In this document: positions 24,080-35,600 of the stretch, one piece after another
Layout of the letters: every line of letters starts with the position of its first letter
How positions within the stretch are numbered: the stretch's first letter is position 1
Assembly: GCA_021234155.1 (NCBI GenBank)
Contig: JAJEKV010000017.1
Location: 5,687,901-5,751,900, forward strand
Direction: 5' to 3'
Length of the DNA: 64,000 nucleotides
Source: Isoetes taiwanensis
Lineage: Eukaryota > Streptophyta > Lycopodiopsida > Isoetales > Isoetaceae
Made by a program: the position numbers and the translations under genes
Notes under the pieces: generated by a model
What the model was told of the DNA's origin: nothing
Seen by the model: the letters and a program-made list of their open reading frames with translations, nothing else
Databases searched by the model: none

Positions 24080-26945
24080 TTATCTACCCTCATACAATGA
24101 TATAGCATGGAGGTTGCTCATGGCTTTGTCCATCTCCCTTTTTGGGATCTTGTGTGTCTTGTCCTTTGAAATGTGACAAGTCGGATATGACCATACCACA
24201 CACTCCACCAATTCCCTCCTTTGAGGATCAGCATGATTTGCCCTCCACTTTTTCTCCCAGCAGTCGGTGTATTGCTCCTTCAAGTTGCCCTTCTTATGTC
24301 TTCCAATGGGCTCCCAATATTGAACTTGGAATCCAAAACGCAGCTCCTCTCCATCAGCCATGGTGGTGGTTACATCAGAGAGTGCCACCCCTAACCATAT
24401 TGGACAATCCTCATCGTCAGGCCTTACTAGCACAAAGTATCCTTCCTTGATGTCCTCAAAGGGATCCCACTCAGGAAGATCAAACCGCCGGCTTTGAGTT
24501 CTTACTTCCCACAAACCACTTGGAACCATTGTTAGGACCCAAGTGAACTTTCTTAGAGGTGCTTGCTCACGAGAACCCTCCCATCACGGACTCTGGTAAG
24601 AACCAGTCTCTCGGCTCCCCTCTACATGGTTGTTCGGTTTCTAAGCATGTCACAACTTTCTCGATGAATTGATTAGGGAGTCCATGTGATTTTTTCTTGA
24701 GTGGAGGTGTGCTTTCCATTAGAACATCATCGGTCGTTATATAATCCTTGATCGCTTCACTAGTTGGCTAGAGTCTTTACTTGATCTTGAAGGGAGGTAG
24801 TGGTTTTGGCTGCCCTTTAGGAATAAGAACTTCACGTAGCACCACTGTTGCCACAACTTCGATTCCTTGTACATGCATCCACAACTTGTCACTGGTCTCC
24901 ACTTATATTGCCTGATCGGTATTCCATCCCTAACCCAAAACTTGGAACCAGAAGTGGCTTTGTGTGTCTGTCAAGTGATCCTTACCATCTAGCAAGTATC
25001 CCTCGACCATCCATCAAGCAACCTCATCCATCAAGAAAGCCATTGGGTTGGGGTCAATCGACTCTCAAACACATCCATTAGTTCGGGGAGACTAGTCGCG
25101 TTTTCTCTATTGAGCTTGGTAGAAAGTTAGAATAATGCATCTATATCATTATCGTATGCCCAACCATCATGAACCCCACTTTCACAACTTTGAATACTCC
25201 CACTTCTTGTCAAGTATGGCATTGCCCCAAACATCCATCTATTCTTGTTTTCTTTCCAAGCGGTTGTCCAATTGAACACATAGCTCCTCTGACAGTTGTT
25301 TCTCAAGTAAGGGGAAATCATCCCAAGTCCTCTTGATTCTTTGGACACCTTGGATGTGAGCTCTTTTTATCTGCCTTTGGTAGCAGGCGGTTGATCATCC
25401 ATCAAAGCCTCAAAAATGGGGCTGATGGAGAATACCTCCTCCCTTCTATCGATCCTTTCTCTAGTGTTCTCAAGCACTTGAAAATAGAACTCACATGGAA
25501 GTTTGGATCATCCCTCCATAGATCAATCACAAAATGACCATAGGTTCCAGTTCCATGTCCATGTGTTAAGACACCCGCCAGACTTACTTTCATCTGAAAA
25601 GCGTTTTGACAACGCTTGGGCAAAGGATCTCTTGTTGGTCCATCTTATCACGAATTATACACAAAAATCTGTCAGCTTGCATCTGGGAAAATGTTCTCCA
25701 CTGCCAATACAACTGTCTACATGATATTTGGTCCCTTTGGTGATCTGCAAATTGCTCCCTAATTGCCATTCTTTCTTTCTCTATTGCAGTTAATGCAAGT
25801 GTATCCTTGAGTTGAATGCAAGTGTTGCACTTTGAGAATGGCATGTGTTGCAAGACACTTACGTCTGAGAAGTGAGTGCTCCATAACTTGCTGAAATGTG
25901 ATTGAGAAAGAGGCCGACCTCCGGTAGTTTCTAGGATGGAGTTGACCTCTTTAAAGGCACTCTTTTGGATGTAATGTTGTGGCAACACCCTTTGGACCAC
26001 TTTCGCGACACCGTGCTTTCGTTCACCTTCGACTTGTGGGGCATAGATTGAGACATGTATCTCACAAAGCTCTAAAGGCGCAATGGCCTTCAAAGTGTTT
26101 GCTCTAGGTTTCAAAGTCAGTGCATTGCCATGTTGGAACAACCTGTGCCCTTTTCTGACCTGCTCCCAGTATCTGTAAAATGAAGACTTGCTCACGCCAA
26201 GAATCCATCTCAATACTCTCATGCATACCTTCAGGCCCCTCAATTGATATAGTAACCTTCCTGTGTTTTCATCATAGCTGGAATTTCTACACAAGGAGTA
26301 GATGAAATTAATCCTATCTTTTAATTTGTCCAATGTATTGGGACCTTATGCGCGAGGTCATCCACCTTTGTCTTTGGGTGTGCAATCTAGATTGCAACAC
26401 TCTTGTCCCCTAATTACCTCTAGGTTTTCTTTGGTTGGGGCCACACTTTCCATCCTTTCTAAATATTTGTCACTTCTAGCCCTCTTGGGCACCCTTTGCT
26501 GCCTTTTATGAAAAATATAGCGCCTCTTCCTTGTGATCAAAGGATGCTCATCCACCACCAAATCTTCCACATGGCCTGGGGTGGGCCTTGGGGTATGTAG
26601 TTCAGTAGGCCCTTCCAGGTTCTCACCATTCTTGTGTGTAATATATCTAATTGGCCATCTTATCTGAGTTTGGAACTCCAACAACCCAGAGCACACAATG
26701 TAATCACTAGAGCTTCCCTGGGACATGATTGTATTAACTTGGATAAGAAGCTTCCCAATGCCAACTCCAAGATGATCATCTCCCAGCCTTTCATTATTCA
26801 CACTATCAAAAGGATCAACTGCAATTATGATGCCCTCTGCAAATACCGTCTCGTTGCACAGGTGCAACAATAAGCAGATCATCTTCCTCCATTGGAGCCT
26901 AGGGCAATGTCTTGTGCTGGGCTTCCTTGGCTCCATTTTGCTCAT
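24080..26945 (-). pseudogene. Large DDE-like transposase relic, ENKN/HEDID type
   Basis: Read from 26945 down to 24080, consecutive pieces line up as one protein of about 900 aa. The N-terminal part (26945-26358) has an EGIIIAVDPFDSV..LGDDHLGVGIGK block, recalling a short domain seen in plant transposon proteins. Then come PFSKCNTCIQLK (paired Cys), the MAIREQFADHQ helix, and IIRDKMDQQE at about 25640. After frameshifts follow AGVLTHGHG..WRDDPNFH (25590-25480), LCVQLDN then WKENKNRWMFGAMPYL (about 25285-25215), and VGHT then NDIDALF (about 25160-25130). The C-terminal frame 24529-24080 has FVLVRPDDEDCPIWLG and VQYWEP. The acidic residues of DKMDQ, QLDN and the HxDID box are candidate DDE residues. 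This layout matches a family of uncharacterised transposase-like proteins; family naming is from memory and needs a profile search. At least four frame breaks make it non-functional. Confidence 0.7.
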
Positions 26946-26969
26946 CTCACATGCTCCCTAAATGAAAGA

Positions 26970-27290
26970 GCACATATTAAAATAAAACCATATAGCAATG
27001 AACACTACAAATATAACCATATTAAATATAAACCATATAACCATATATATCCATTAAAACCATATAATCATATATAACCATATTACATATAAACATTATA
27101 ACCATTTAAACCATATATAACCATATAACCATATTAAATATAAACCATATAACCATTAAAACCATAAATCATATAAACCATATATAACCATTTAAACATA
27201 TAACCATATTAAATATATAAACCATATAAACATATAACCATGTTTCAATTAACATAATCATCATAACCATTACATAAATCAATTTAACAT
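26970..27290. repeat. AT-rich CCATATAA-type minisatellite
   Basis: AACCATATA, AACCATATTAAATATAA and AACCATTAAA words repeat with variable spacing over about 320 bp. This is a low-complexity array with no coding content. Confidence 0.8.
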
Positions 27291-27306
27291 TCAATATTTT
27301 GTCTTG

Positions 27307-27349
27307 GCCACGTGGCGCTTAGTCAGCGACTGCTGACGTCACGTCAGCA
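27307..27349. promoter_or_regulatory. G-box and ACGT-element cluster
   Basis: A perfect palindromic G-box GCCACGTGGC lies at 27307-27316. It is followed by TGACGTCA at 27334-27341 within a near-palindrome TGCTGACGTCACGTCAGCA (27331-27349). Such ACGT cores are bound by plant bZIP and bHLH factors. Which transcript they would serve is unclear; a promoter or LTR U3 to the right is possible. The call rests on motifs only. Confidence 0.45.
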
Positions 27350-28370
27350 ACTCGCACACCCACATCACAGATGGCATGGCCCACACGTGAGAGACATTCA
27401 TTATGGCACTTTTACGAGGTTCGAGGGTGCAGCCAGAAATAACTGCACTCTCTTCCTCTTCCTCCCCGACCGATTCGTCCTCCCCTGTTTTCTCTTTGTC
27501 ATGTTTTCTCTTCGCACTCTCGAGTTCCCGCCTGGCGATCGACCGACCTGATCAATTCCGACTTGATCTTATGACAACAGCCTCGTCGACGGATCGCGAC
27601 GCATCGGCCAGGTTTTTTGTAGCGGTTTGAGTGCTTTCGGCGGCCTTTATTGCTTAAGAAGAAAGTGAGATTCTTTTCTGTAAGTTTTTAGCTCTATTTC
27701 TTACGTTTTACATTTCTTGTTATTTAGTTATCGTTATGGTATTACCGTGCTTACATTATTCCTTTGTAGTATTTAAAGGATCTTACTATCCTGATACAAT
27801 TTCGGGGACAAATCCCTATTCTCGGTTTGCAAAGCGCTTTGTGTAAGCAAGGAATCAAACATATCCGACAAATCTGGCGGTGCGTTTTTTCTTTATGTTC
27901 TCGTTTTTTTTTCCTTTGTTTTCACTCTTTTTTAGCATCTTTTCCTTTGTTTTTTGTTTTGCTTTTTGTTTCATTTTTTTTTTTTTTTTCTTCTTTTTTT
28001 GTATTGTTTAATTGAATACCTTATACGGGCATAAGTAAGACTAGGGGCAAGCAATCGAATTAGGAATCCTCAGGAGGCGGTGATAGGATGAAATAAATTG
28101 CATAGCACTAACAAAGAACATAACTATGAATGTTTCATATGAAATTCCATAACAAAAGAAAAGAACTATGAATGTTTCATTGCCTGAGCATTTCTAACAC
28201 CTAATTCAATCGCCGGGTTTAGTAGCCTAAAGCATTGCAAAAGCTTTCTAACTCATAGAACATCCTCCCTTGCGGGGAAAGGCATGGACTACACCGCATT
28301 CGACTTTAGCGGTCGAGAATGCCTCGACAAACCAACACGTTTTTCTCTACTTTCGAGAGTCGATAATGCC
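27350..28370. other. Unidentified region with T-rich tract
   Basis: Short Ser-rich frames at 27312-27630 follow the ACGT cluster but show no domain. A long T-rich tract lies at about 27900-28005. No gene can be named. Confidence 0.4.
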
Positions 28371-28559
28371 ATAGCTAGTACGCCTTTGTGTGCATTTTAG
28401 ACTCACAAGTCGAGAAATGCACACAAAAGGCGACCAACACTCTGAGGAAGTACTCCCTATTCTCATTTGTTGGCTTCTTTGTGTGCATTCTCGACTTCAT
28501 AATCGAGAATGCCTTAGCCGACCAATTCTCACGGTAATGCAAGTGCGGGTGCCTCGACT

Positions 28560-29110
28560 CAGTCGGACCCACTCTCGCCGAACCATCTTCCGAAGATATT
28601 GCGAAGGGAGGGCTCAGGCAGGTGGAGAACCTCTGCAACAACCACATGGAAATGCATCCTTAAAGCGAGCATCCTTAAAGAGCGCATTGGCTGCTTTCTC
28701 TTTCGTGGTCGAGAAGACCGCTAGTCTCACACACAACAATGCGGGACCTTAATCCACATCGCCCATGGCTTCGCCCAATCTCTAGTGCATTCTTACGTTT
28801 TGAAATCAGCGGGTGCCTCTACCCGGTCGAGAACCCTCTCCTTGAACCATCTTCCTCGAATATTGCGAAGGGGGGGCTCGGAGGCCCAGGTGGAAACCCT
28901 GCTGACTAACCCTAAGGAATGCATTTTAGCTTCATCCTTAAGGCTGATTGGGGGATTTTCGACTCGCTTGGTCGAGAAGGCCGTGAGTCTCGACTTGGCG
29001 CTCTTCTTGAACCATCTTCCTCGAATATTGCGAAGGGAAGTGGCTCGGGCTGGAGTGGAAGACCTGCGACTAACCACGAGGGGGAATGCATTTTAGCGCA
29101 TCCTTAAGGG
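28560..29110. repeat. Three imperfect copies of a GAACCATCTTCC repeat
   Basis: GAACCATCTTCC..GATATTGCGAAGGG, with a following GGTGGA..CCT..ACTAACC..GGAATGCATTT and CATCCTTA, occurs at about 28577, 28852 and 29010. Spacings are about 275 and 158 bp. Frames inside are unrelated to known proteins. The array looks like a decaying local tandem repeat. Confidence 0.7.
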
Positions 29111-29224
29111 GCGGGGGTTTTCTCGACTTCGTGAGTGAAGACCCTGATGTCCTAGACCTAGCATGATCTATGCACATCTAGCATGTCTAGCGGAGACTCT
29201 TTGCTTCTAAACACTGGCGGAATC

Positions 29225-29600
29225 CATTCAACCAAAACTACGGGCACATGGGCTGTTTGTGTGAGTTACTCTCATCTATTGTTTCCCTTAGAGCATCATC
29301 TCTCAACCCGGTATATTTCATCTCTCGATGCTGAAATATGCTCGACGAAACAATAAGCGGTTGAACTCTCGGCGGTTCCATGATCGCCGAGTCTAGCATG
29401 CCCTACTTGAAAGTCGAAAGCCACTCCAACCAAAACTACGGACACATGGGCTGCGAGTTACTCCCATCTATTGTTTCCTTTAGAGCATCTCTCAGCCGGA
29501 GGTATATTTCATCTCTCGATCTTTGAAATATGCCGACAAAACAATAAGCGAGTCGAACTCTCGGCGGTTCCATGATCTAAGGAGTCTAGCATGCCTAACA
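29225..29600. repeat. About 195-bp tandem duplication
   Basis: The block CCAACCAAAACTACGG..CACATGGGCTG through TTTCATCTCTCGAT, ACAATAAGCG and CTCTCGGCGGTTCCATGATC appears twice, starting near 29229 and 29426. Copies differ by small indels. No gene is recognised. Confidence 0.75.
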
Positions 29601-30670
29601 AGCATTATAATAAAATAATGAAACAAGCATCCTACGAAACTCATCTCTTCTGCCAAGAACTCCTTGGGCCATTGTATCCGCGAGATCCATGACCTCTCGA
29701 GAGTCCCGGCTTTACGTTGGCCTCGTCAACAAGGCATCTGCATTTAAAACTTGTCTCAAAGCTATTCTCGTGTATCCCCTTCTCCATGGCGATGATGAAG
29801 AGTGCCCGTGTCCTGCCGACTCATCTCCGGTTGCTACCTTAGCCCCATGCATCGATCAAATCAACTAGTTTCAAGAAGACACGCATTTAGAACTAGACAG
29901 AGATTAAATCGTTGTTAGGAGCTTACAGCGTCATGGCACCATGCGGGAACTCGTTCAGAATCTCTCTCCCCCCGGTTTCTTAAGCCCGGTAAAACTATCG
30001 CGGAATAATCTCCATGGCGCTTCGATACACTTAGTCACTGGAAATGAATCAATTTCGAATTGGTGTTTGGGCGGGCTAAAGTTGGCCGTGCTGTACCCTT
30101 AGCCCGCTTTTTTGCCTTGAATGATTGTATGTCCTTAATTTCAAATTTAAGAACACGTCAGACCTTCTTTTTTACGTGCAGTCCCAAAATCCCAAAGGCC
30201 ACCATCTGCCACAGAAGAACATTTGTCAACATCATAAAAAAGCACCGCATTATGGCAACAAATCTTTGTCACTCACCGCCATTGCTGAAACTTCCTCCAT
30301 AGCTTCTTGTTCTCGCCAAGCAACAACAATAAAAGCCTGCATTTATGGGAAACAAGAAAACAGGGCACACAAGAAGCAGGGCATTCTAGCGACCTGTGAA
30401 GTTAAAAGAAAAAATAAAATTTTTAGTTGTGGTTGAAAAAAAAAATTGAAATTTTTAGTTGTGGTTGTTTATGGGATTTGTGCATTTTACCTTTTTTTCA
30501 ACCAAAATAACATATCTCTTATAAACAACAACTACTAAAAGTTTCACTATATGTATGCACTATATACATTTAGAATATTGCATATAGCATATGTTTAAAC
30601 TTTTATGTATGGTGATTGCAACATGAGATTGATGGTTTATGGATACACCCGGAGGCCCACTTGACAATAG
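29601..30670. other. Intergenic, no recognisable gene
   Basis: No domain or element ends are seen. AT-rich tail sequences lie at 30420-30600. Confidence 0.45.
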
Positions 30671-30672
30671 GG

Positions 30673-31614
30673 AAAGTCGAGTAAGGGGCCTTTGCCCTAA
30701 CGTAAAGGAATGTTGGCTCACGTTCGCCACGTCGGACTTAACCTTTCTGAGTTTTGGCATTTCATCTTTTCCTTCCTTTTTTTTTGCCGGCTTACGGCTA
30801 TGGCGTCTTCTTGCGGCGGCTCTCATCTTTTACGAGCTTTTAGGCTCGCATCTTCTTTGCATGCCTTTCAAGATCATTTTTTTGTAGCAGCACCTCATTT
30901 TTTCTTGATTTTTTAGAGTTTTGGAGCAGCAGCTTCATTCTTAGTGTTCTTGACAGCAGCGACATCTAACGGCTTCATTCTTAGCGTTCTTAGCGACGCT
31001 CGGGTTTAAGTTGTTTTCTTGATTTTTAGGTTGATTTTTTTAGTGTTCTTTGATTTTTACGTTGATTTCTTGCAGATAATGGCTGAGGAGGCGGGCTGCA
31101 AAAAACTCAAGGAGACTGATCTTGACATCGGAAGTAGGGCTTTTAAAACACAGGGTAGAAAGGCAAGGATATGCTATGGCGGGGATAAAGGCATCTGGCG
31201 GCTTGAATCTAAGCTTTGCATAAAGAATCGACCATTTGAAGTAAAAGGAAGAACCTATCTCTTTGAAGCGAGAAATCGGCGGTTTTGAAGCAAGAATCGA
31301 CTATGCAAATGAATCGCCCTATGCTAACCCTTCTCAAAGCGACTTTTTGGTTTTCATGTTCATCTCCTACATTATTTGAATCCTCGAATCCTTTCTTACG
31401 TGCTTTGCACTTTTCGTGCTTATAGGCTCCGGTTCTAAGGTCTGCTCCTCCTCGTTGTAGCGCTTGAATCGATCGTTTCTTTTCTTTGCTCTGGCTTTCG
31501 GGTTGTTTGGTCAAGCTTCGGGCCAGGTATATGTCTGCAGATTTTTCCCATTTCCTAAGGTTTTGCCTTTTTGCTTTACGGATAAGGGCAAACAAAGGCC
31601 CCTTACTCGACTTT
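30673..31614. mobile_element. Segment bounded by about 40-bp inverted repeats
   Basis: AAAGTCGAGTAAGGGGCCTT starts at 30673 and its reverse complement ends at 31614. The match continues inward through CCCTAACGTAAAG, with a 3-nt indel. A direct target-site duplication is not visible. The interior is GC-richer at 30780-31030 and has a short plus frame, 31079-31288, beginning MAEEAGCKKLKETDLDIG that matches no known family. The element class is undetermined. Confidence 0.45.
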
Positions 31615-31931
31615 TTACTTTGTGAATGTAAGGAGTTGAGAACTATATGAATGGAACTATGAGAATCTTCAAGCTGAGTTTTTTTGATTTGAGTTTTTCT
31701 TGTCACGATTCTTGAATTTTTACTAAGCTTTACTTCTTTTACTAACCATTCTACAAATTTTATGTCCATTCTCAAACTTTTACTAGCCAATTCTAAAACC
31801 TTTACTAGACTTTTAGTTAAAAGTTTAAAAAAAACAACGACTTCCACTAAAAAAAAGTTGTGTAATTCAGGGTTAGAATGTGTGCCACATGGCACAAGAG
31901 GATTGGGCAAGGGGGTAGAATCGAGCCACAT
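31209..31931 (-). CDS. Uncharacterised 240-codon open frame
   Basis: A long, Lys/Ser-rich open frame overlaps the right inverted repeat of the preceding segment. No domain, signal peptide or membrane segment is convincing. Its length in an AT-rich, stop-rich context is mildly unusual, but it could be chance. No function is proposed. Confidence 0.25.
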   Translation of the reverse strand: MWLDSTPLPNPLVPCGTHSNPELHNFFLVEVVVFFKLLTKSLVKVLELASKSLRMDIKFVEWLVKEVKLSKNSRIVTRKTQIKKTQLEDSHSSIHIVLNSLHSQSKKSSKGPLFALIRKAKRQNLRKWEKSADIYLARSLTKQPESQSKEKKRSIQALQRGGADLRTGAYKHEKCKARKKGFEDSNNVGDEHENQKVALRRVSIGRFICIVDSCFKTADFSLQRDRFFLLLQMVDSLCKA

Positions 31932-32130
31932 TCCTTTACGTTAACATGATGGACACTGTAATCGGAGATAAGATCATAAAGCTGGATATTCTATTGCTAA
32001 ATACAAGTATTGTATAAGATCACAAAGCCGCATTTTCTATTTTTATTACAAAGGAATTACAATTCTGAAATTTGAAACAAAACATAAACTCGTCTTATTG
32101 AGAATATTGTGGGAGTGTATTGATCTGGAC

Positions 32131-33254
32131 TTAGTGATGGCTGGTGGAGATGCTTTGGGGTTGTGTGTGAATACGGAGATCAGAATCCCACCACATATTC
32201 AAAGAATGGGCAGATAATGGCGCTGTCATAGGGGCGATCACAGACATGCATAATGGCAGAGGGATAAGGTGATAAGGAATGGAACCAAAGGAGGCCACGG
32301 ATAGTCTCATGGGGCATATGGTGCCGCCCCATTTGATTATGCAAGTAAAAATGGTTCCTAAAATAATCAGCATAACCCGAACAAACAGGGTCCCGAGAAT
32401 GGACATACAAATTGGGGTACCAAGGCGCGAGCATATGAAACGCCCGTTCAGACTGGACTTTGGATTCATCGGATTTGATAGCGTTCACAAGTCCGGCCTT
32501 AACGGTGCTGTAAACGACAGAGAGCTTGTCGTAAGAATGGGGCGCCAAAAAGGACTGAAAAGGGGCGCCGGAGGACGGAAAGGAGGATTAAACAGGTGCG
32601 TTTCTATAATTTTTCCCTCCATCGCCATCAATCTGGCTGCAACAAGCCCCAGCGCCGCGCCCAGCAGTGCCCCGTAATGCAGATACTCTGAATCCCGTGC
32701 CAATTCGCAGCATTTTTTAACCGCAGCATAGGCCGCTTCAGAATCGCTCTGTAGAATCAATATTCTGGCTGTAGATTTTTGAGATCCACCATGACATCGC
32801 TTGTGTTTGACATCGTGCCCTAAATGCGATCACAAATTGGGGCGCAGAAGGGGGTTTTAGCAGATCTGGTCGCCACCCAAAACTGCTCCATTAATCCGGG
32901 CTCCGTTTCTGCTGGTTATCGGATCTGCAATTGGTAGTTGAAATTCGTCCACCAGGGATGCCCCAGTGCGGATAATCTGCCGTTTATATTGTTCTCTTTG
33001 TCCGTTGTAGGCGTATACTCCTGAGACTAGGCATGCTAAAATAGCCCGCCTGTGCACCGGATTTGACCTGTAAGTTCCAGCAAGCTTAGATTTTCAAATC
33101 TGCGTTTCAGACTTCGTAGCTAGATCTAGATAGAGTCTAGATTAGCTAGATCTAGATCTAGATTCAGGAAAAACGTACCAATCATAGTGTAGAATTGCTT
33201 AGGTCCAATCAGATCGAATCGGTAGGTGTCGTCCTCTGGTGCTCCTTGCTGCAT
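32131..33254 (-). pseudogene. Alpha/beta-hydrolase, At4g10955-like (lipase class 3 fold), broken
   Basis: Exon 1 (33254-33179) starts MQQGAPEDDTYRFDLIGPKQ and exon 2 runs from 33067 to about 32131, with GT-AG borders. Conserved family blocks appear in order: NPVHRRAILACLVSGVYAY, then GARINGAV, then IAFRGTMSN, the lipase-nucleophile region near 32660, IETHLFNPPF, and LAPWYPNLYVH..DPVCSGY, ending with a WWDSDL segment. The nucleophile motif GHSLG is replaced by GALLG, so the catalytic Ser is missing. At least three one-base losses break the frame, at TATGATTGG, TTTTGGGTGG and TTTAGGGCACG, two of them in G runs. It is either a recent pseudogene or a gene with sequence errors. Part of its upstream region is duplicated at 35600-36860. 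Confidence 0.75.
33118..33166. repeat. CTAGAT-rich simple repeat in intron
   Basis: CTAGATCTAGAT words repeat across about 48 bp within the intron of the hydrolase gene. It is self-complementary and could form hairpins, but no function is implied. Confidence 0.7.
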
Positions 33255-35120
33255 CTTCTAACGCGGAATGCCCAAACCTGCAACGTCCATTTCCTTTAAG
33301 CATAATTTAATTCCCACTGTAACATGGTGAATATGACCTATTCTAAGACATTATATCTATCCTATCTATCTTGCTATCCATATCTTAGAATATATGGCTG
33401 AGGTCTTCGTGGATCTTAAAATAAAATATATTGCCCAGGTCTTCGTGGACTTTAATATCTATTCATCTAGTATCTAGGGTAGGGTCCCCATGTTATACGC
33501 ACTTAAGAGCCAAATTGTTCTAAACTTCCTTCCTTCCTTCCTTCCTTCTAAGTCGCGGTAACGTTTAACGATTCGTCGGGGTTTTGAATTTCTAATGTTA
33601 TGGGAACAACATTGCACGTTTAACGATTCGTCGGGGTTTTGAATTTTCTAATGTTATGGTCCAAGGTCCAGGGTCGTTATGCCTCTATAAGCCCCGGCCA
33701 AAACTCCAAGCAAACATCGTCGAGTTTGAGACACTCTACAAAAGGAAAGGTTTCCGGACTCCCTGGCGGACAGCGGCTCCATCACGGTAGGCTCGGGACC
33801 GTTGGATGACAAGACGGGCAATCTTGGCCATTGTTAGATGTGGCTCATTTTTAGCGAGGTTTTAGTTAAGCTTGGTAAAAATACCAAGTTAATTCCCGGT
33901 GTCCACATATCGGGCCGTATGGCTTCAATCCTTGCCAAACCTTTCGTTTTTGGGCCCTGCGAATAGCTCGGAAAAAAAGTATGGGGGTTCAATTCAATGG
34001 TTCAATTTCCTAAGATCATTGTTACCTTTTTTCAATGTTTTCAATTGTATGAAATATGATTGTACAAGGTGTCTGGAATATCACAAGGTTTATGTACAAA
34101 ATATGCTATGTGTGTGCGTGAAATTTTGGAATCATGGGCCTAGAGGTTGTTATAGTTGGTGCGGGGCCTAGGGGGTTGTTATAGTTCACCTTCATTGCAC
34201 CTAAATGAATTTATGGGGTTCCGGCGATTAAAATACAAAAAGCACAATAAAGTTTTATTTAAGTAACACCAATGGAAATTGTATGATTAATGTTAAAACG
34301 AGGGTTGGGTAGACAAATGACGTGAAGCTAATTCTCCCGGAGAGGCAGAGATGCATGTGGGTCATTCCTATAACTACCAATGGACAAAGTAAGCGTTTTT
34401 GACATGTTAGGATCGAAACATGCTTAATTTTTGAAAACAATTTGTTACTAGTACCATCCACTTAGTTAAATATGGCTTAAAACTTGTCACTCTTGGAACT
34501 TATTGCCTATCATCGATCAACATTTTTGGGTTTAAAACATTTCAGTGGTCAAATTTCAATACATTGGTTGCATAGATTTGGAATACTCCTTTCATGGTTT
34601 TTAGCGCCATGGCGTGATTGGCTGGGGGTGTGGATCTTTGGGGGGATTCTGGCATCAAAGTATAATCCTTTGGTTGGTTCGGTACTCTTTGTTGCCTTGG
34701 ATGGAGGGAAAAGGACCTTTAATTGGTTGGGATCTTGTGATTACCCCCATTCAATGGTTGTCAATTTGGTATGAAATATTAAGCGCCAATTTGTTACATC
34801 AAAATCTGGTTTGGACATAGTTATTCACCTTTGGTGCACCCGGTTTTATTGTGAAGGAACGGAACAATTCTTTATGTATTGCAAGTCTTTGGAAAGAATA
34901 CTATTTGCATTTCGCGATTTATAGACAAGTTTGTTAAAAATTTTGCTAGCATTATCTGAAAAATAATATGATTTACGACCGGTTTAGATTGTGTTTACTA
35001 AGCAAGCCCACTTTAGTCCTTGTTCAAACAACAAAACTTATGATACATGCAAATGAGGAATGTGATTTATGGATGAGGATTCAAAGGCCACTTTAAGAAG
35101 GGCTGTAAGAAAAGACCTTA
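33255..35120. repeat. Region upstream of the hydrolase, duplicated at 35600-36860
   Basis: Matches 35600-36860 in order: the 5' end of hydrolase exon 1 (TCGGTAGGTGTCGTC), CATTTCCTTTAA, AGACATTATATCTATCC, CCCATGTTATA, TGTTAGATGTG, GGGGGTTCAATTCAATGG, GGTTTATGTACAAAATATGC and CACCAATGGAAATTGTATG. A 55-bp tandem repeat (ACGTTTAACGATTCGTCGGGG) lies at 33562-33658 in this copy only, and (CTTC)n precedes it. No gene is recognised inside. Confidence 0.65.
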
Positions 35121-35600
35121 GTTGGCTCGATTAATCCCCAGGAGGTTGAATGATAAATCCACTAGTGGTTCTAAGCAAACTAAGGTTAAGTTTGCGACAC
35201 CTTTGGAGGGGCTTCATGGGTTGGGGACTTTATACAATGCTATTAGATGGCATTGAATATAGCGGCGGAAAGGCAAAAAAATCTGGGACTTTAAGGCCAG
35301 AGCCTAAATTTCTTTTCCATTCTTTGGCCAAGACAAGATTATGCTAAGATGGCAAAGGACTCTAGCCCCTAAATGGCCATTTGTTTCCGATGTCTTTGGA
35401 TGAATGCAATGCTGGTTGCGTGGGCAAAATAAGAGAGATATGTTTTGCAGCCCAAAACAACGGAGACATTTCCATGGGGATGGATGCTGGGGAAGCTCAA
35501 GGGCATTACTTGAGTTTTTACAACTTCCGTGGTTGGCCATGGTGAGTAAAGCTATGCGTCAATGCGTTTCATAGATCTAGTCTTGCATTTAGCAAACCAT
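35120..35600. repeat. Block duplicated at 37530-38000
   Basis: GACTTTATACAAT, TTTCTTTTCCATTCTTTG, GACAAGAT, AAATGGCCATTTGTTT, TTACTTGAGTTTTTACAACTTCC, TTGGCCATG and GCAAACCATGCATCTTC recur in order in 37530-38000. The copies differ by many short indels. Frames on the minus strand in the second copy (37618-38196, 192 codons) have no recognised domain. Confidence 0.6.
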
